Source: Adiantum capillus-veneris
Lineage: Eukaryota > Streptophyta > Polypodiopsida > Polypodiales > Pteridaceae
DNA length: 64,000 nucleotides
Direction of reading: 5' to 3'
NCBI GenBank assembly: GCA_014529385.2
Contig: CM043962.1
Location: 38,957,098 to 39,021,097 of the forward strand
This document shows positions 10,951 to 21,519 of this stretch, piece after piece (within the stretch, counting starts at the first letter, position 1; every line of letters starts with the position of its first letter). The position numbers were made by a program, and so were the translations under genes. The notes under the pieces are model-generated. The model ran no database searches. It saw only the letters and a program-made list of their open reading frames with translations, and was not told the origin of the DNA.

Positions 10951-12400
10951 ATGCCTGTTTACCCAGAGTTACCTGTGGGTAAACAGGCATCGCCATACAA
11001 ATGGGTGTATAGAAAGAAGCATACCACTGATGATCCTGAGCCTAAGTATAAGGCTAGATTGGTTGCTAAAGGGTTCAAGAAAACAAAAGGCGTAGATTTT
11101 AATGAAAACTTTGCTCCCGTGGTCAAGATGACTACCTTGCATCTTGTGCTTGGTCTAGTAGCTATAGATGACATGGAATTGGTCCAAATGGATATGAAGA
11201 TAACGTTTCTTCAGGGGGATCTTTAAGAGGATGCCTACATGAAACAACCAGAAGTTTTTGCGATAAATCTTGAGAAGCCAACACTGGAAGAACTGGTGTG
11301 TACATTCAACAAAGCTTTGTATGGATTAAAGCAAGGCTCAAGGCAATGGTACATCAAATTCGATAAGTACATTGAGTCCCAAGGTTACGTACGGAGCCAA
11401 TAGGATCACTGCTTGTACACAAGGAGGTTGATTGATGGTTCCCTCATCATTCTGATTTTGTACGTGGACGATATACTCATAGCCAGGAAGTCAAAATATG
11501 AGATTGCACTTCTCAAGGATGCCTTAAGAAAATAGTTTTCTATGAAATATTTGGGTGATGTACATCAATTTCTTGGTATGCGTATCAAGAGGGATCAGAC
11601 ACATGTCATACTTGAACTTTTGCAAGAAGAGTATGTTCACAAGGTCTTGCAAGGTTTTGATATGCAAGGTGGGAAAGCATTGAGTACCTCAATGGCTTCA
11701 TACGAAAAACTTAGCAAGCATAATTATCTCAAATTGGATGCTGAAAATGTGTTGTATTCTTTGGCACTTGGCAGCCTCATGTTCTCCATGGTTAGCACAC
11801 GGCCAGACCTTGCATATGCAGTGGGAGTGGTAAGCAGGTTTATGAAAAATCCAGGCAGAAAGCATTGGGAAGCAATGAAGCACATCTGAGATATATCAAG
11901 GGCTCACCTAGCAAGTGCTTACACTTTGGGAACAATGATGCATCTATAGTTAGATACACTAATTCGGATTATGAGGGTTGTGTGGACACTAGGCGATCCA
12001 CATCTTCAATGTTTTTTTGTTTGCTGGAGGGACAGTTTCTTGGAGATCATGTCTCCAAAATTGCACTTCATCTTCCACCACGGAGGCACAGTAGGTTGCA
12101 GTTTGCAGTTTGCAGTTCCAGTAATGTGGTTATCTCCTCTAGTGGGAGACGTTGGTATACACCACACTCCTATGCTACATTACGACAATCAGAGTGCCAT
12201 TGTGTTAGCAAAGAACCTCGTGTTTCACGCCAAGTCGAAACACATAGAGGTCAAGTATCATGTGGTACGGGATATTTTGGCTAGCAAACGTGTTTGGTTA
12301 ATCAAAGTTCACACGGATGAAAATCCAACGGATGCTCTAACAAGCCTCAGAGCAATTTGCACATTGCATAGAGATGATGGGCATAGGATGAAGCTATGGT
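10951..12400 (+). pseudogene. Copia A reverse transcriptase and RNase H
   Basis: RT palm and fingers are recognisable from KWVYRKKHTTDDPEPKYKARL (about 11000), ALYGLKQGSRQWY (about 11317) and LYVDDILIARK (catalytic YVDD, about 11460). In-frame stops occur near 11224, 11401 and 11534. The connection region (PDLAYAVGVVSRFM) runs at about 11805-11850. RNase H remnants include NSDYEGCVDTRRSTSS (about 11962, another frame) and HYDNQSAIVLAKN (about 12179). The ending is HIEVKYHVVRDIL and VHTDENPTDALTS, the usual copia C-terminus. Confidence 0.85.
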
Positions 12401-12483
12401 CATGCTTCACGTTTGTACAACTGTACATAATAGCCTCTACATTCTTTAGCCACTTGGGCCGCGTTGGCCTTCAAGTGGGAGAT

Positions 12484-12980
12484 TGTAAGGATTTTAGCAC
12501 AAGTGGCCGCCTAAAGGCAATGGCCGGCCGTCCATATTCATTCTTGGTGATTATGCCAATAAGGAGTTGAGAGTGTTAATGCTCTCAAGTGCTCCACCAA
12601 GCTACTGTGTTGTGTGTGTTTCCTTTCCCCTTCTCTCCTTCCCTCTCTTGCACACTTCGCATACGCTCCCACACTCTTGGGCACTAGCCTTGGAGCACTT
12701 CACCTTGGTTGTCTACAATTGGGTCTGTGAGCCTTGTACTCATGTTGTCTAGTTACATTGTGGTTTCCAATTGTTCTACAGCCAGAGTATAGTCACTTGT
12801 TATGTACAGGGTGTTGCCTTGGAGGGCTTGTGGTTGTCTAGTATACTGTTTCAGTTCTTGTTCATTTCATCGTTCAGTTCTATTTTTCATGTTTTTACAT
12901 TGTCTGTTGGTTTTGAGCTAGCTTGTGAGCTCGCATGCATACTGCATCCAGAGCACCCCACCACTAGAGAGCACTGAGCA
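12484..12980 (+). repeat. Copia A 3' LTR (right end uncertain)
   Basis: Starts with TGTAAGGATTTTAGCAC right after the polypurine tract. The right end is estimated from a GAGCA-type terminus, since no second LTR copy is available to fix it. No coding content. Confidence 0.4.
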
Positions 12981-14496
12981 CAATTTCCATCTACACTCAT
13001 TGAATGTTTTGGTGAGCTTTTTAGCCTTGTTTTTTGTACGCAATTATGCAATGTAACCTGCTAGAATAGGATTTGTAGAAGCTAATTTATGCAATCATGT
13101 GCAATGTATGAAGCATTGTGCGAAAGTTTGTCTACCTGTTTATGAGTCACATGTCATTTTTTATGATTTGATTTTTTCCATTGAGTCTCTTTTTTTTTTT
13201 TACAACATCTAAACTTGAAGCAACATTTGTCCATATACGGTTGTCCTTACACCTAATATAGAACTTCCCCTCTCGTAGAGCTTTTTTGCAATTTCCCAAG
13301 GGCATTGAAATACTTGATAATTGAAAGCCCAATTGGATCGATTGCTAATTTCGTGAAAATTGGAAGTAGTCAATTGAAAGAAGTTGTCTATTTTGCATGT
13401 CAAGGTTTATAAATAAGAAGCTAATTATAGGCATATGTCTTTTGGAACTTTTATAAGGGCTTTAAAAGGACCACAAAATTTGTATGGAAGTTGTCATCCT
13501 TTCTTCGCCAGAGCTGATGAGTTTAAGGAATTTGTTTGAGCCGACCTTTGGTTGCAATAAATGGAGTGCACAATTAGTTGAGCACATTTTGTATAAGCAT
13601 AGCATTCAAACATAGTCAACTTCGAGAAGACAAAAGATAGGTGAGTGATTGAGACAAAGGCCTTGCAAAAGAGATATCTACGTAATGTAAACCAAAACAC
13701 CAATTTTATTATTTTTTTTGTAGTTTTATCTACAAAATATTGTAAAAGATTACTCATGCAAGCTTCTAATCTCCCTCTTGGGGTGTTACTTCTCGTTCTA
13801 ATTTCTCATGTGACTTTTGCCTATGGACTATTTTCTTTTATGAAAATGCATTGCATGTCTAGAATATATTTATTAAATATTTAAATTCAAATATTTGTTA
13901 AATATTTGAATTCACATTCCACTGAAAACATCTCGTACGCTGGTTGACATCGTTTGGATCCACAAATGTAGCTCTTCTATCAATAGGAATGCACATGGCT
14001 GCGGGATTCTAGAATTTAGTGTCTACACAAAATTTATTAGGTTCTTGGCATAGGGGCTTGTATTGAAAAACTTAAGCATATTAACACAATAATTATTTAG
14101 AAAAAGTGGGAAATTTGGATTCAATCTAGAATAGATCTAGATGTGCATGACTATTTGTAAGGAATCCCAATCTTTGGTTCGAAATTTATACCACAAACAA
14201 CACCAAAATTTTCTTTTTCCAAAGCATTGCATTTCCAACAAAGCTTCCACTTGGAGAGGCACCTCTCTTTTGACACATACTTTTTCCTCATGTGTGAAAG
14301 TTCGTAGGCGCTCAGCTCAGGAGCAATATGGCGCGGGGACCGGGGCTCATGAGAGAGACCAACCAGCCCCAAAATGAGACATGGCCACGGTACCGGAGCT
14401 CATGAGACAAGATCAATAGAAGTAGCTAGAGTAGAGAGTCGAACAACCGTAGCACAATCAGAACTAGATTTAGAAATTTTCTCATGTAGTCTTTTT
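12981..14496. other. Gene-free AT-rich stretch
   Basis: Short open frames only, with none resembling a protein family. A small inverted repeat, AAATATTTAAATTC against GAATTCAAATATTT-like words, occurs near 13875-13910. Confidence 0.55.
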
Positions 14497-15109
14497 CAGT
14501 GGTTTCCATACAATGCATAACATCATGAGCTTCTGCTCGAGAGGCACCACATACCTAGCTAGGTATGATTGGGGGCAAGGGACCACAGGCAGTGGTTTTC
14601 ATACAATGCATAACATCATGAGCTTCTGCTCGAGAGGCACCGCATACCTAGCTAGGTACGATTGGGGGCAGGGGACCACTGGCCTCGTTTATAATTGACA
14701 CGGGGTGTCACTCACGGGATCGACGACGTAGTCAAATTTTCGGCAGGGCGGGGTGCTTTGGGCCATAGGATCAACGCAGCAAGGGGGGTCAAGAATATTA
14801 TCTACACGACTCACATTGCTTGCAGCGTGTCGCGATAGGTGAATTGGATAGGCTACGTATCTCCGGTGGGAGAGGTGGTGAGTTCGAGGCGCAGCTCGTG
14901 TAGCAGGGGGGGAATCCGAGGGAAATCCCTTTTGCATGGATGAGATGGGATCAACGCTGGATTCATTCTCTGCCGTCGATCCCTTGAGTCTCACCCGTGT
15001 CCCTTATGGACGAGGGACCACCGGCCCCCCAACCGGGCTGGCGGTCCCCTGCCCCCAATCGTACCTAGCTAGGTATGCGGTGCCTCCCTCACAGAAGCTC
15101 ATGATGTTG
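14497..15109. repeat. Direct and inverted repeat cluster (about 93-bp unit)
   Basis: A 93-bp unit starts CAGTGGTTT at 14497 and repeats at 14590, each with ACATCATGAGCTTCTG, the palindrome CCTAGCTAGG and GATTGGGGGCA. A third copy lies in inverted orientation at 15042-15109. The unit therefore bounds about 360 bp of unrelated sequence (14685-15041) as an inverted repeat, like a foldback or MITE-type element with one end duplicated. No target duplication was identified. Confidence 0.75.
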
Positions 15110-16226
15110 AGGTAAACCACAATGTGGGAATTATTGTGAGAATTTGTCCAAAGCTTCTTGTGAATAGCTCTGCTCGTGAGATTCAAGTTGCGCAACATGA
15201 AGAGCTCACTGCAAACAGGGTGGACATAGAAATTGAGGTTGAATAAATTTACACAAGAGAAATATATATATTAGGAGTCATCTCATCCAGATACAAATCT
15301 TGATGCATTAGATTCTCAACACTGAGTGATTATATTGACTATGAAACATAAGGAGGTCAAGCTGAGAGTGGAAGGGCCACAAGGCAAGTCGAGGATAGTG
15401 ATCAGGACGGAGCCCATCCACAATACCGTTCCATCACTGAGACTCGTGCAAATGCACACCATGCTGAAGGTCCAAGCAAGGAACAGGTTGCTAGCCTCTC
15501 CCCCGATGGTGACAGCGCGGTCTCAGCACCCCCTACATGACGAGCAAGCGGCGATGAGGCAAGGAGCACGCCAATCCAGCGTAATCGCTTCCCCTGAGGT
15601 GCTTGCATGTGCTTTTTGTTTCTTTTGCTTTATACCCTTTTGGAGGGGGGGGTGTGCGAGTGTGAGAGCGGCACCCCAGGGGTATGCAAGAATACGGTCC
15701 CTCCACATGGAAGCGAGCTTTGTGGATAGGAGATGAGAGGTGCAATATGAGCTGGCTGGATGGAAAGGCATTGTGGGAGGACTCTTCCTCAAGTCCAGCC
15801 CACCGACGACCTGTTTACTCCATCATCAACTGGCATGAAAAGCCGCAGTGCCCCTGATTTAAAATTCCTCAACGTGCACTGTATTAACTACAACATATGT
15901 CAGTTAATTACAGGGTTGATGTTGTTGTTGGAGCCGGAGTACTCTTGCACCGTTGTGCAGCAAGTACACTTTGCACTATGATAGTTGTGTGTACATCTCT
16001 CCGGTGCAGGTATATGAGCTGAATATGAGCGAGTGTATATGATCAAGTTGCTAGTACCTCTAATGCACCTGAAAATGACATACTGTGTTTTTCGCTGTTG
16101 CTGTAGCTTGTCTCTACACTCCAGTATCAGCATAGCAGATGGAAGTAGTAAATCATGAGGCTTTCCCGACTCCCCACACTCTGTTTTGATTCTCTCATTT
16201 GGCTTTCAAGTATAATATTGCACATC
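15110..16226. other. Unassigned stretch
   Basis: A 136-codon plus-strand frame at 15326-15736 and overlapping minus-strand frames exist, but none matches a family I know. The interval is moderately GC-rich near 15400-15800. I leave it unannotated as coding. Confidence 0.4.
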
Positions 16227-16300
16227 AACCATCATGACTGCCAAAATGCACGTCTTGATCGAGAACCATCATGACTGCTGAAATGCATGTCTTGATCGAG
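16227..16300. repeat. 37-bp imperfect tandem duplication
   Basis: The unit AACCATCATGACTGC at 16227 is repeated at 16264 with two or three differences. It is in non-coding sequence downstream (3') of the cap methyltransferase copy. Confidence 0.9.
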
Positions 16301-16653
16301 CTGGCTTTCTCTTTTGGTCTCATAATGGACATAACAGAGTGGAAAGCATCATGGCCATCATCAGTGCCGTGCACACTAGTAATTGCTACCATCATCAAGA
16401 AGGGGCATTCACTTAACATTCAATCCATTGCACACCATACAGCCGTACAACTTCCAAGTGTGCTCCAAGTTTAGAAATTTATACTTTGCAGCATCAACAA
16501 CACCCCTCCTAATGCAAAATTGCATCCCATGATTTATCAAGTGTCCGCATGCGTGCTCTCGCCCATTGTTTGGGAATAAGAATACTCATCTGCAAAGAGT
16601 CTCCTGATCCTCTTAATATGATCGGGGGGAGTGCGCCGCAGCTGCCTGGATGC

Positions 16654-17539
16654 TCAGTGGGTGGGTCGACCATCCGCCTTGCGGAAGACAAAGCCCATGT
16701 AGAGGTGTGCCGTGTCCCACTCGTCGCCAGAGATGCGAGCCAGGGCCTGAGACCTGTTCATGAGATGTGCAAAGCAGGGGTTGCGGGCATGGTGCTCGAC
16801 AAAGCCATGGAAGTTGTCCTTGTACATCAGCTCCAAGCCACAATGATTGGCAAGTGCTTGAAAGGTGGGAAAGTGAACCAGCCACTCTGGGCAGTCGACG
16901 GCACCATCAAGGAGGTGGAATCTGTACTGGACACCAAAGGGCTGAGAGGAGAGGTCAAAATCCTTGGATGGGAATTGGATGTTGTAGCAGGAGTTGCCCA
17001 GTCGCAGGCCGTCTGTGAGGTGGAGCTTCTCAATGATCACGCTGGCGTCCGGGATGGTGCCGATGAAATAGCCCCCTGGCTTGAGCAGGGCAGACACATT
17101 GCGCAGCGCGCACATCGCCATATGCTCGGTGGCCCATGAATAATGCATGGCACACTGGCAGCTGGCCACATCGAAACTGGAGGGTGAGCCACCCATCAGG
17201 TCAGGGGTAACAGGGCTGCAGAGGCAGTCGGTCAGGAGGAAGCGGGCGTGGAAAGGGTAGCGGCCAGCCTGGTACCTGGAGCGGGCCACCTCGATGGAGC
17301 CTCGTGTAGGAGGCGATGCGAGCCTTGTTCCACTTGGACAGGTCGCCGCCCCTGCCACATGCGAGGTCCACCACGCAGTCATCGCGCCTGGTGTAGGAGG
17401 CGATGAGCGTCGACTTCACGGCGTTGTTGAGGTCCTTCAGGTGGATGAGGGGGCTGGCCTGCCTCTGCTGCCAGGATTCCGCTGCGGCAGAGGAAGATCT
17501 GGAGCTGTAGTGGTGTGCGATGTGGTCGACGCTCGCCAT
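16654..17539 (-). pseudogene. mRNA cap guanine-N7 methyltransferase copy, intronless, with a deletion at SAM motif I
   Basis: From ATG 17539 the frame gives HIAHHYSSR, SPLIHLKDLNNAVKSTLI and the SAM motif VDLACGRGGDLSKWNKARI (residues about 57-74), typical of plant cap (guanine-N7) methyltransferases, which methylate the 5' cap of nascent mRNA in the nucleus. After ASYT (residue 79, about 17303) the family normally has GID-IA-GSIE. Here about 17-20 bp are missing and the frame changes. The rest continues in the other frame: RGSIEVARSRYQ, SCQCAMHYSW, LLKPGGYFIGTIPDASVI, CPEWLVHF and DEWDTAHLYMGFVFRK, then a stop at 16654. The adenosine-binding Asp of GID is lost. Plant homologues have many introns and this copy has none, so it looks retroposed. 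It is much more GC-rich than its surroundings. Expression of a truncated protein cannot be excluded. Confidence 0.85.
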
Positions 17540-17598
17540 ACCCGCGACGGAGGGCCGAGGGTTTGAAAAAGACGATGAGCTTTACGTGGGCACTGGGC

Positions 17599-17605
17599 TT
17601 ATATA
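17599..17605 (-). promoter_or_regulatory. TATA box upstream of the cap methyltransferase copy
   Basis: On the minus strand GGGCCTATATAAGCCC places a TATATAA about 60 bp before the ATG at 17539, with GGGCC (a plant TCP/site-II-like word) just upstream. Spacing fits a leader of about 30 nt. A retro-copy with a good core promoter is unusual, so either the promoter moved with it or was already there. Confidence 0.55.
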
Positions 17606-17650
17606 GGCCCAATCCTAAGCTTGCTTTTAGTTGCCCTATAGTCCCCCCCC

Positions 17651-18036
17651 CTCAGCACTAAAGGGCACGGGGATTAAATGAAGCTCGGGAGGTGGGATCG
17701 ACGGTTGAGAAGCCCGGGCACGAATCTCAAGGAGATTTGAGGGTCAAAAAAATGAGGCGTGGGGTGTTGCTCGCGGGTTTGAACCATGGTGGGTGCCAAG
17801 CAAGGCGCATGACTTATCCAACCCCCCTATGCACATACGTTGACCCCAATGGGCAACAAATGCATGATAAATAAACGTCGACAGGGTGTGCCCATGTCCA
17901 AGTTTATTTTTCGGCGTCCTAGTTTACTTCTGGGCATCTTACGGCCCTGCGCGCCTTTGCTTTTGTGCCCGGGCTTCTCAGCCGTAGATCCCACCTCTTG
18001 AGCTTCCTTTAATGCCCCGTGCCCTTTAGTGCTGAG
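17651..18036. mobile_element. 386-bp MITE-like element with about 70-bp inverted repeats
   Basis: The left arm (17651-17721, starting CTCAGCACTAAAGGGCAC) and the inverted right arm (17965-18036) match at most positions, including AGGTGGGATC and GAGAAGCCCGGGCAC. Between them are about 240 bp without coding capacity. Flanks are C-rich on both sides, so no clear target duplication can be read. The right end abuts a (CT)n tract. Confidence 0.8.
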
Positions 18037-18039
18037 GGT

Positions 18040-18040
18040 C

Positions 18041-18080
<40 letters not shown>

Positions 18081-18346
18081 AACACAACTAGAGTGCTTCG
18101 TAAGCCTGCATAATCGGAAGTGGTAGAAGCATCGAAGCATTGAAAAAGAGTATAGATTAGTAAAAAGAACATAGAAGTAAAAGCTGAGAGAGAGAGAGAG
18201 AGAGAGCTTAATTTTTTTTTCGACAAATCTTGTTAGCGTAAGGGAGTAGAAGTTACTCGTACGTGCAAGAATGTATATACTGTTTTCATCTCATGCAAGC
18301 ACTGAACAAGAGTATACATCCATAAAGAAGAATGAAGAAATGAAAA

Positions 18347-18404
<58 letters not shown>

Positions 18405-18475
18405 TTAGTATTTGTTTTGCAGAAATCTTGTTACGCTAAGTGAGTGTAAGTTACTGAAACGATTTGATGTAAATA
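18040..18475. repeat. GA/CT microsatellites within a diverged duplication
   Basis: (CT)n at 18041-18078, (GA)n at 18187-18206 and (GA)n at 18351-18401. Each GA tract is preceded by AAGAGTATA-like words and followed by AAATCTTGTTA, GTAAG and AAGTTACT, so the interval 18105-18260 is a diverged duplicate of about 18290-18460. Length of the GA tract differs between copies. Confidence 0.75.
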
Positions 18476-19312
18476 GTATGCCAAAAAGTTGATGAATTAA
18501 GAACGAAATTAAGCAAAAGAGAGTTGGGAAGACTTTGAATGTAGCATGCAATGACTTCTTTACAATGAAATGGACAGAACTTCTGTGGAGAAGAGGAGGA
18601 GGACTAGGTAACAACACATATCAGTGGGATTTTTTGATGTAGAAAGAAAGGGCTATATCGGTAAGATGCTCTTCTGTTGGGAGAAGAGGGGGAGATCGAC
18701 CGCTTAAAGTACTCAACATAAGCTTTCAAGCCATCACCATCAAACTGTCCACCTCTTCTTCCAATTTCCAAGCACACACACTCACCTAGACTATGACACA
18801 CATACACACAAACAGAGAATTGATATAGACAAGCTTGTAAGGAGGTGTAAGAGATGTGTAAGAGATGGAGACTAGATTAGAGAGTACACAACAAATTAAC
18901 CATAGCTTCAGAGAGTAGAGAAGAGAATCTGCAAGAGAAAGGCCTAAAATCTAGCCCCAAACTCCACGGCACCTCTCTTGTGAAGTTGGTATTTAATATA
19001 TTATTTTTGAGTTTGAGGTGCCAAAAATTGAGGCCCCTCTTTTACAACCACTTCACTTTTGTAAATGAGTGAAGCTCATTAGTTCTTGCATGACCCATAA
19101 GGGGAGTTCCCACTACAAATATTTACAGAGCCATAGTGGCTTATTGAAATGAGATTCTAAGATACTGTGCAACTATAAAATGGCCAAGAATAATTGCCGT
19201 CGCCTCTTCATCAACTCCCCGCATTCCACTCTACAAAATCATCATCAACTCAATTAGTAAAATAAATAGACAGCACATAATTAACCATTACGCCCAACTA
19301 TCCCAATTGCAG
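18476..19312. other. Gene-free stretch
   Basis: No coding region recognised. Repeated GAGATGTAAGAGATG-like words occur at about 18840-18870. It lies just downstream (3') of the minus-strand GIY-YIG gene and may contain its 3' untranslated region. Confidence 0.5.
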
Positions 19313-21170
19313 TTAACCACTACAACAGGAGGGTGCCCAGTCTCGTAACATCTTCAGAGTTGCACGTGTGGCTAATTGGTTGACAGAAAAATAGCGCGAA
19401 ATGAATTGTTTAGCTGTCTGAAGGTGGTTGGGGACCACGTTAGAGTAATTTAATTCTATAGTCTCGAGTAGGCCAAGCACGTCCGCAATCTGCACGAACA
19501 ACATACAATGGTGTTTTGTGGAGCAACCAGCTAGCACGGCGATGTCGATGGTGATTTGTCGATCGAGTGTATTCCAAGTGATGTAATGTGGATGCCATGG
19601 GGTAGGTGGCTGAGCTGGCCATGGAATGAACTCACTCCATTTATGCATGTAGTGTCTGAGGACCTGCTTTTGCAAATGTGGGTAAAGATAGTATTGCAAC
19701 ATATACATTGCAGTCTCAAATTCTGACTGCTGCTCAATCAAATCAACTGGAATCGGCCTACCCATTCTAAACTGAAAAGAAAAAGCATTTAAATCAAAGA
19801 AGTTGATAAGTTGTCATGCCTGCCATAGTTTGAATGGAAAAAAAAAAGACATTGTTGTAGCCAATGACCAACGTTATATGACAAAGACAGTGAACAAAAC
19901 AATGAAATGAAGATGACAGAAGTTCGCAGCTATATTTTCTTGTTTTTTTTTCAAAAAATAATATTTTCTCAACCTTGGTGGATGTCCACAACAAATGTTA
20001 TAACCTAATGCAGTTGTTGTTTTGTGTTGTTTAATATAGAAATGTTCTAAGTTTCTAGCTTTATGTATATTGGTACTGGTTGCTAAAGTGGTAATTTCAA
20101 AATTGTCCTCGAAAGGACTATGTGTCTGCATGTCCGCTCGCATTCTCCTCGAAGGATTGCGCTTGTACTGGCTAACGCGTTTATGGACGTTATTCGTAAC
20201 TCCGATATATCTCCTATCGTTTTTCGTGCAGCGTATACTGTAGATTATGTATTCTTCCTGCGACGCTGCTTTTTCTGGGGTGGAAGGCCGATGCTTCTCT
20301 CTGGTTGTTGATGAGTGTCTAAATCTACAGTCCATGCAGATTGGTTAGGTCAATTAAAAAATGACGGTGCTACAGAGAAATGAATGGAAGCTAGTGATAC
20401 TTGTTATCCATACTTGCCTTGGTCTATTGCAACTAGATCATATGGAGAGGCTAGCTGGCCGTAATTTACTACCTTGTGTTCATTGTAGTGCCATGCTACC
20501 TTCTGGATTGTGATAGGTGGATTAGTTGCGTCGTGCGTGTGGTTTGCCGAAGTCATGAAATTTGTCAAGATAGCGGCACAGTTTTCTTGAGTAGCTTTTG
20601 AAAGTTGAGCTAAATCAATGTTGTTACCAAACTGCAGCTGCTCCATCGTGTATAGTGTAATTCCTTCAGTTTTTGTGTCGAGGAGTTGTTGTGCTTCAAC
20701 ATTACGCAACATACTCTCATCATCCTCGTACTGAATATCAAGCTCTTCGAGTATTTGCTTCATGAGACCTACAGGATGTAGGAGCAAGCTGGTTAGCGTA
20801 ACACACAGAAGGCATTATATTTTTCTTTTCTAATAGTACCTGTTGTCATCCTGTCTGTGTTTGGTGTGGTCATCATTTGGTTTAAAGCTCTATATATTGC
20901 GTCGCACTTATTCATAAAGTTGCGACGTTCTTGAAAACTATGGAACCCCTCAATGTACGCATGGGGTTTCTCGCCTACTGAGTTAGCCAATCTCATCTGC
21001 TTAGTCGTGAGGTAAAATCTCTTAGGTTGTATCGTTGGTTGTGTTTCCTTTGCATTGTTCGTGTACTGCTTGAAGGGCTGCACAGTAAGATGAGTGATTG
21101 ATTCGCATGTGTATACATAGGCAGATGCAAGATCAGACAAGCGTGCAAAATGTACCGTGTTGTGATCCAT
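19313..21170 (-). CDS. GIY-YIG nuclease domain protein, four-exon model
   Basis: Exons by my reading: 21170-20840, 20768-20414, 20324-19974 and 19766-19313. Introns of 71, 89 and 207 bp have GT-AG ends (ACAG/GTAC...TGTAG, CAA/GTATGG...CTGTAG, CAAG/GTTGAG...TTTAG). All three junctions keep the frame (phases 1, 2, 2), giving 496 codons without a stop. Exon 3 carries the GIY-YIG fold: EYIIYSI, then RRYIGVT, Arg in HKRVSQY, the catalytic Glu in NLEHFYIKQH and GYN. This domain cuts DNA by a single metal-dependent site and occurs in homing endonucleases, Penelope-like elements, repair factors and large DNA viruses. Exons 1, 2 and 4 match nothing I know. An acceptor-like TTTTACGTGCAG 18 bp before the ATG suggests an upstream exon. 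The gene is co-oriented with the Helitron that begins about 350 bp upstream and could be its cargo. ATG choice is tentative. Confidence 0.6.
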
Positions 21171-21519
21171 TGTTTGATTCAGTTTCCTGCACGTAAAATA
21201 ATTATTTTGATGATCTCTTACAGTATTTCTGAAGCATAAGATCCGACAAATGTTCAAACTCAAATGAATGAAGTGAAAAAGGGAAGAGCAGTAAATTTAC
21301 AAAAGGTGGATCAGAGTGAGTAGGGGTGATAGGAAAGATGTCTCAGCAATGCAACATATTGAACATGACAAGTCCACAGAAGAGAAGATAAGTAGTTGAA
21401 CAGAAATTTCTGCTTTATATACAAGGCAGTTACAAGGCGATTTAATCACTTTAATAGAAAGAGGAATTGAGAATGAAGAGGGGGTAGGAAAAATTCACGG
21501 TTAGAAGGTCAAAAATCTA
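21171..21519. other. Spacer between Helitron helicase and GIY-YIG gene
   Basis: About 350 bp without recognised coding. If the GIY-YIG gene is separate, the Helitron 3' end (hairpin plus CTRR) could lie here on the minus strand. I could not identify a convincing terminus. Confidence 0.4.

Larger units (their letters stand above)
6950..12980 (+). mobile_element. Copia A: decayed Ty1/copia LTR retrotransposon
   Basis: Gag, protease, integrase, reverse transcriptase and RNase H follow in the Ty1/copia order (integrase before RT) on the plus strand, each broken by stops or frameshifts. A polypurine tract AAGTGGGAGA just before TGTAAGG at 12484 marks the start of a 3' LTR. I cannot find a matching 5' LTR, so the left boundary is approximate. 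A weak tRNA-Met primer-site-like TTGGCATCAAAG lies near 7171. The leader (7170-8430) repeats phrases such as TTTTTTGACAT. The element is old and cannot be autonomous. Confidence 0.8.

Noticed and set aside
16549-17139. Plus-strand 196-codon frame opposite the cap methyltransferase
   Set aside because: It is the antisense shadow of a GC-rich coding sequence; the minus strand carries the family motifs.
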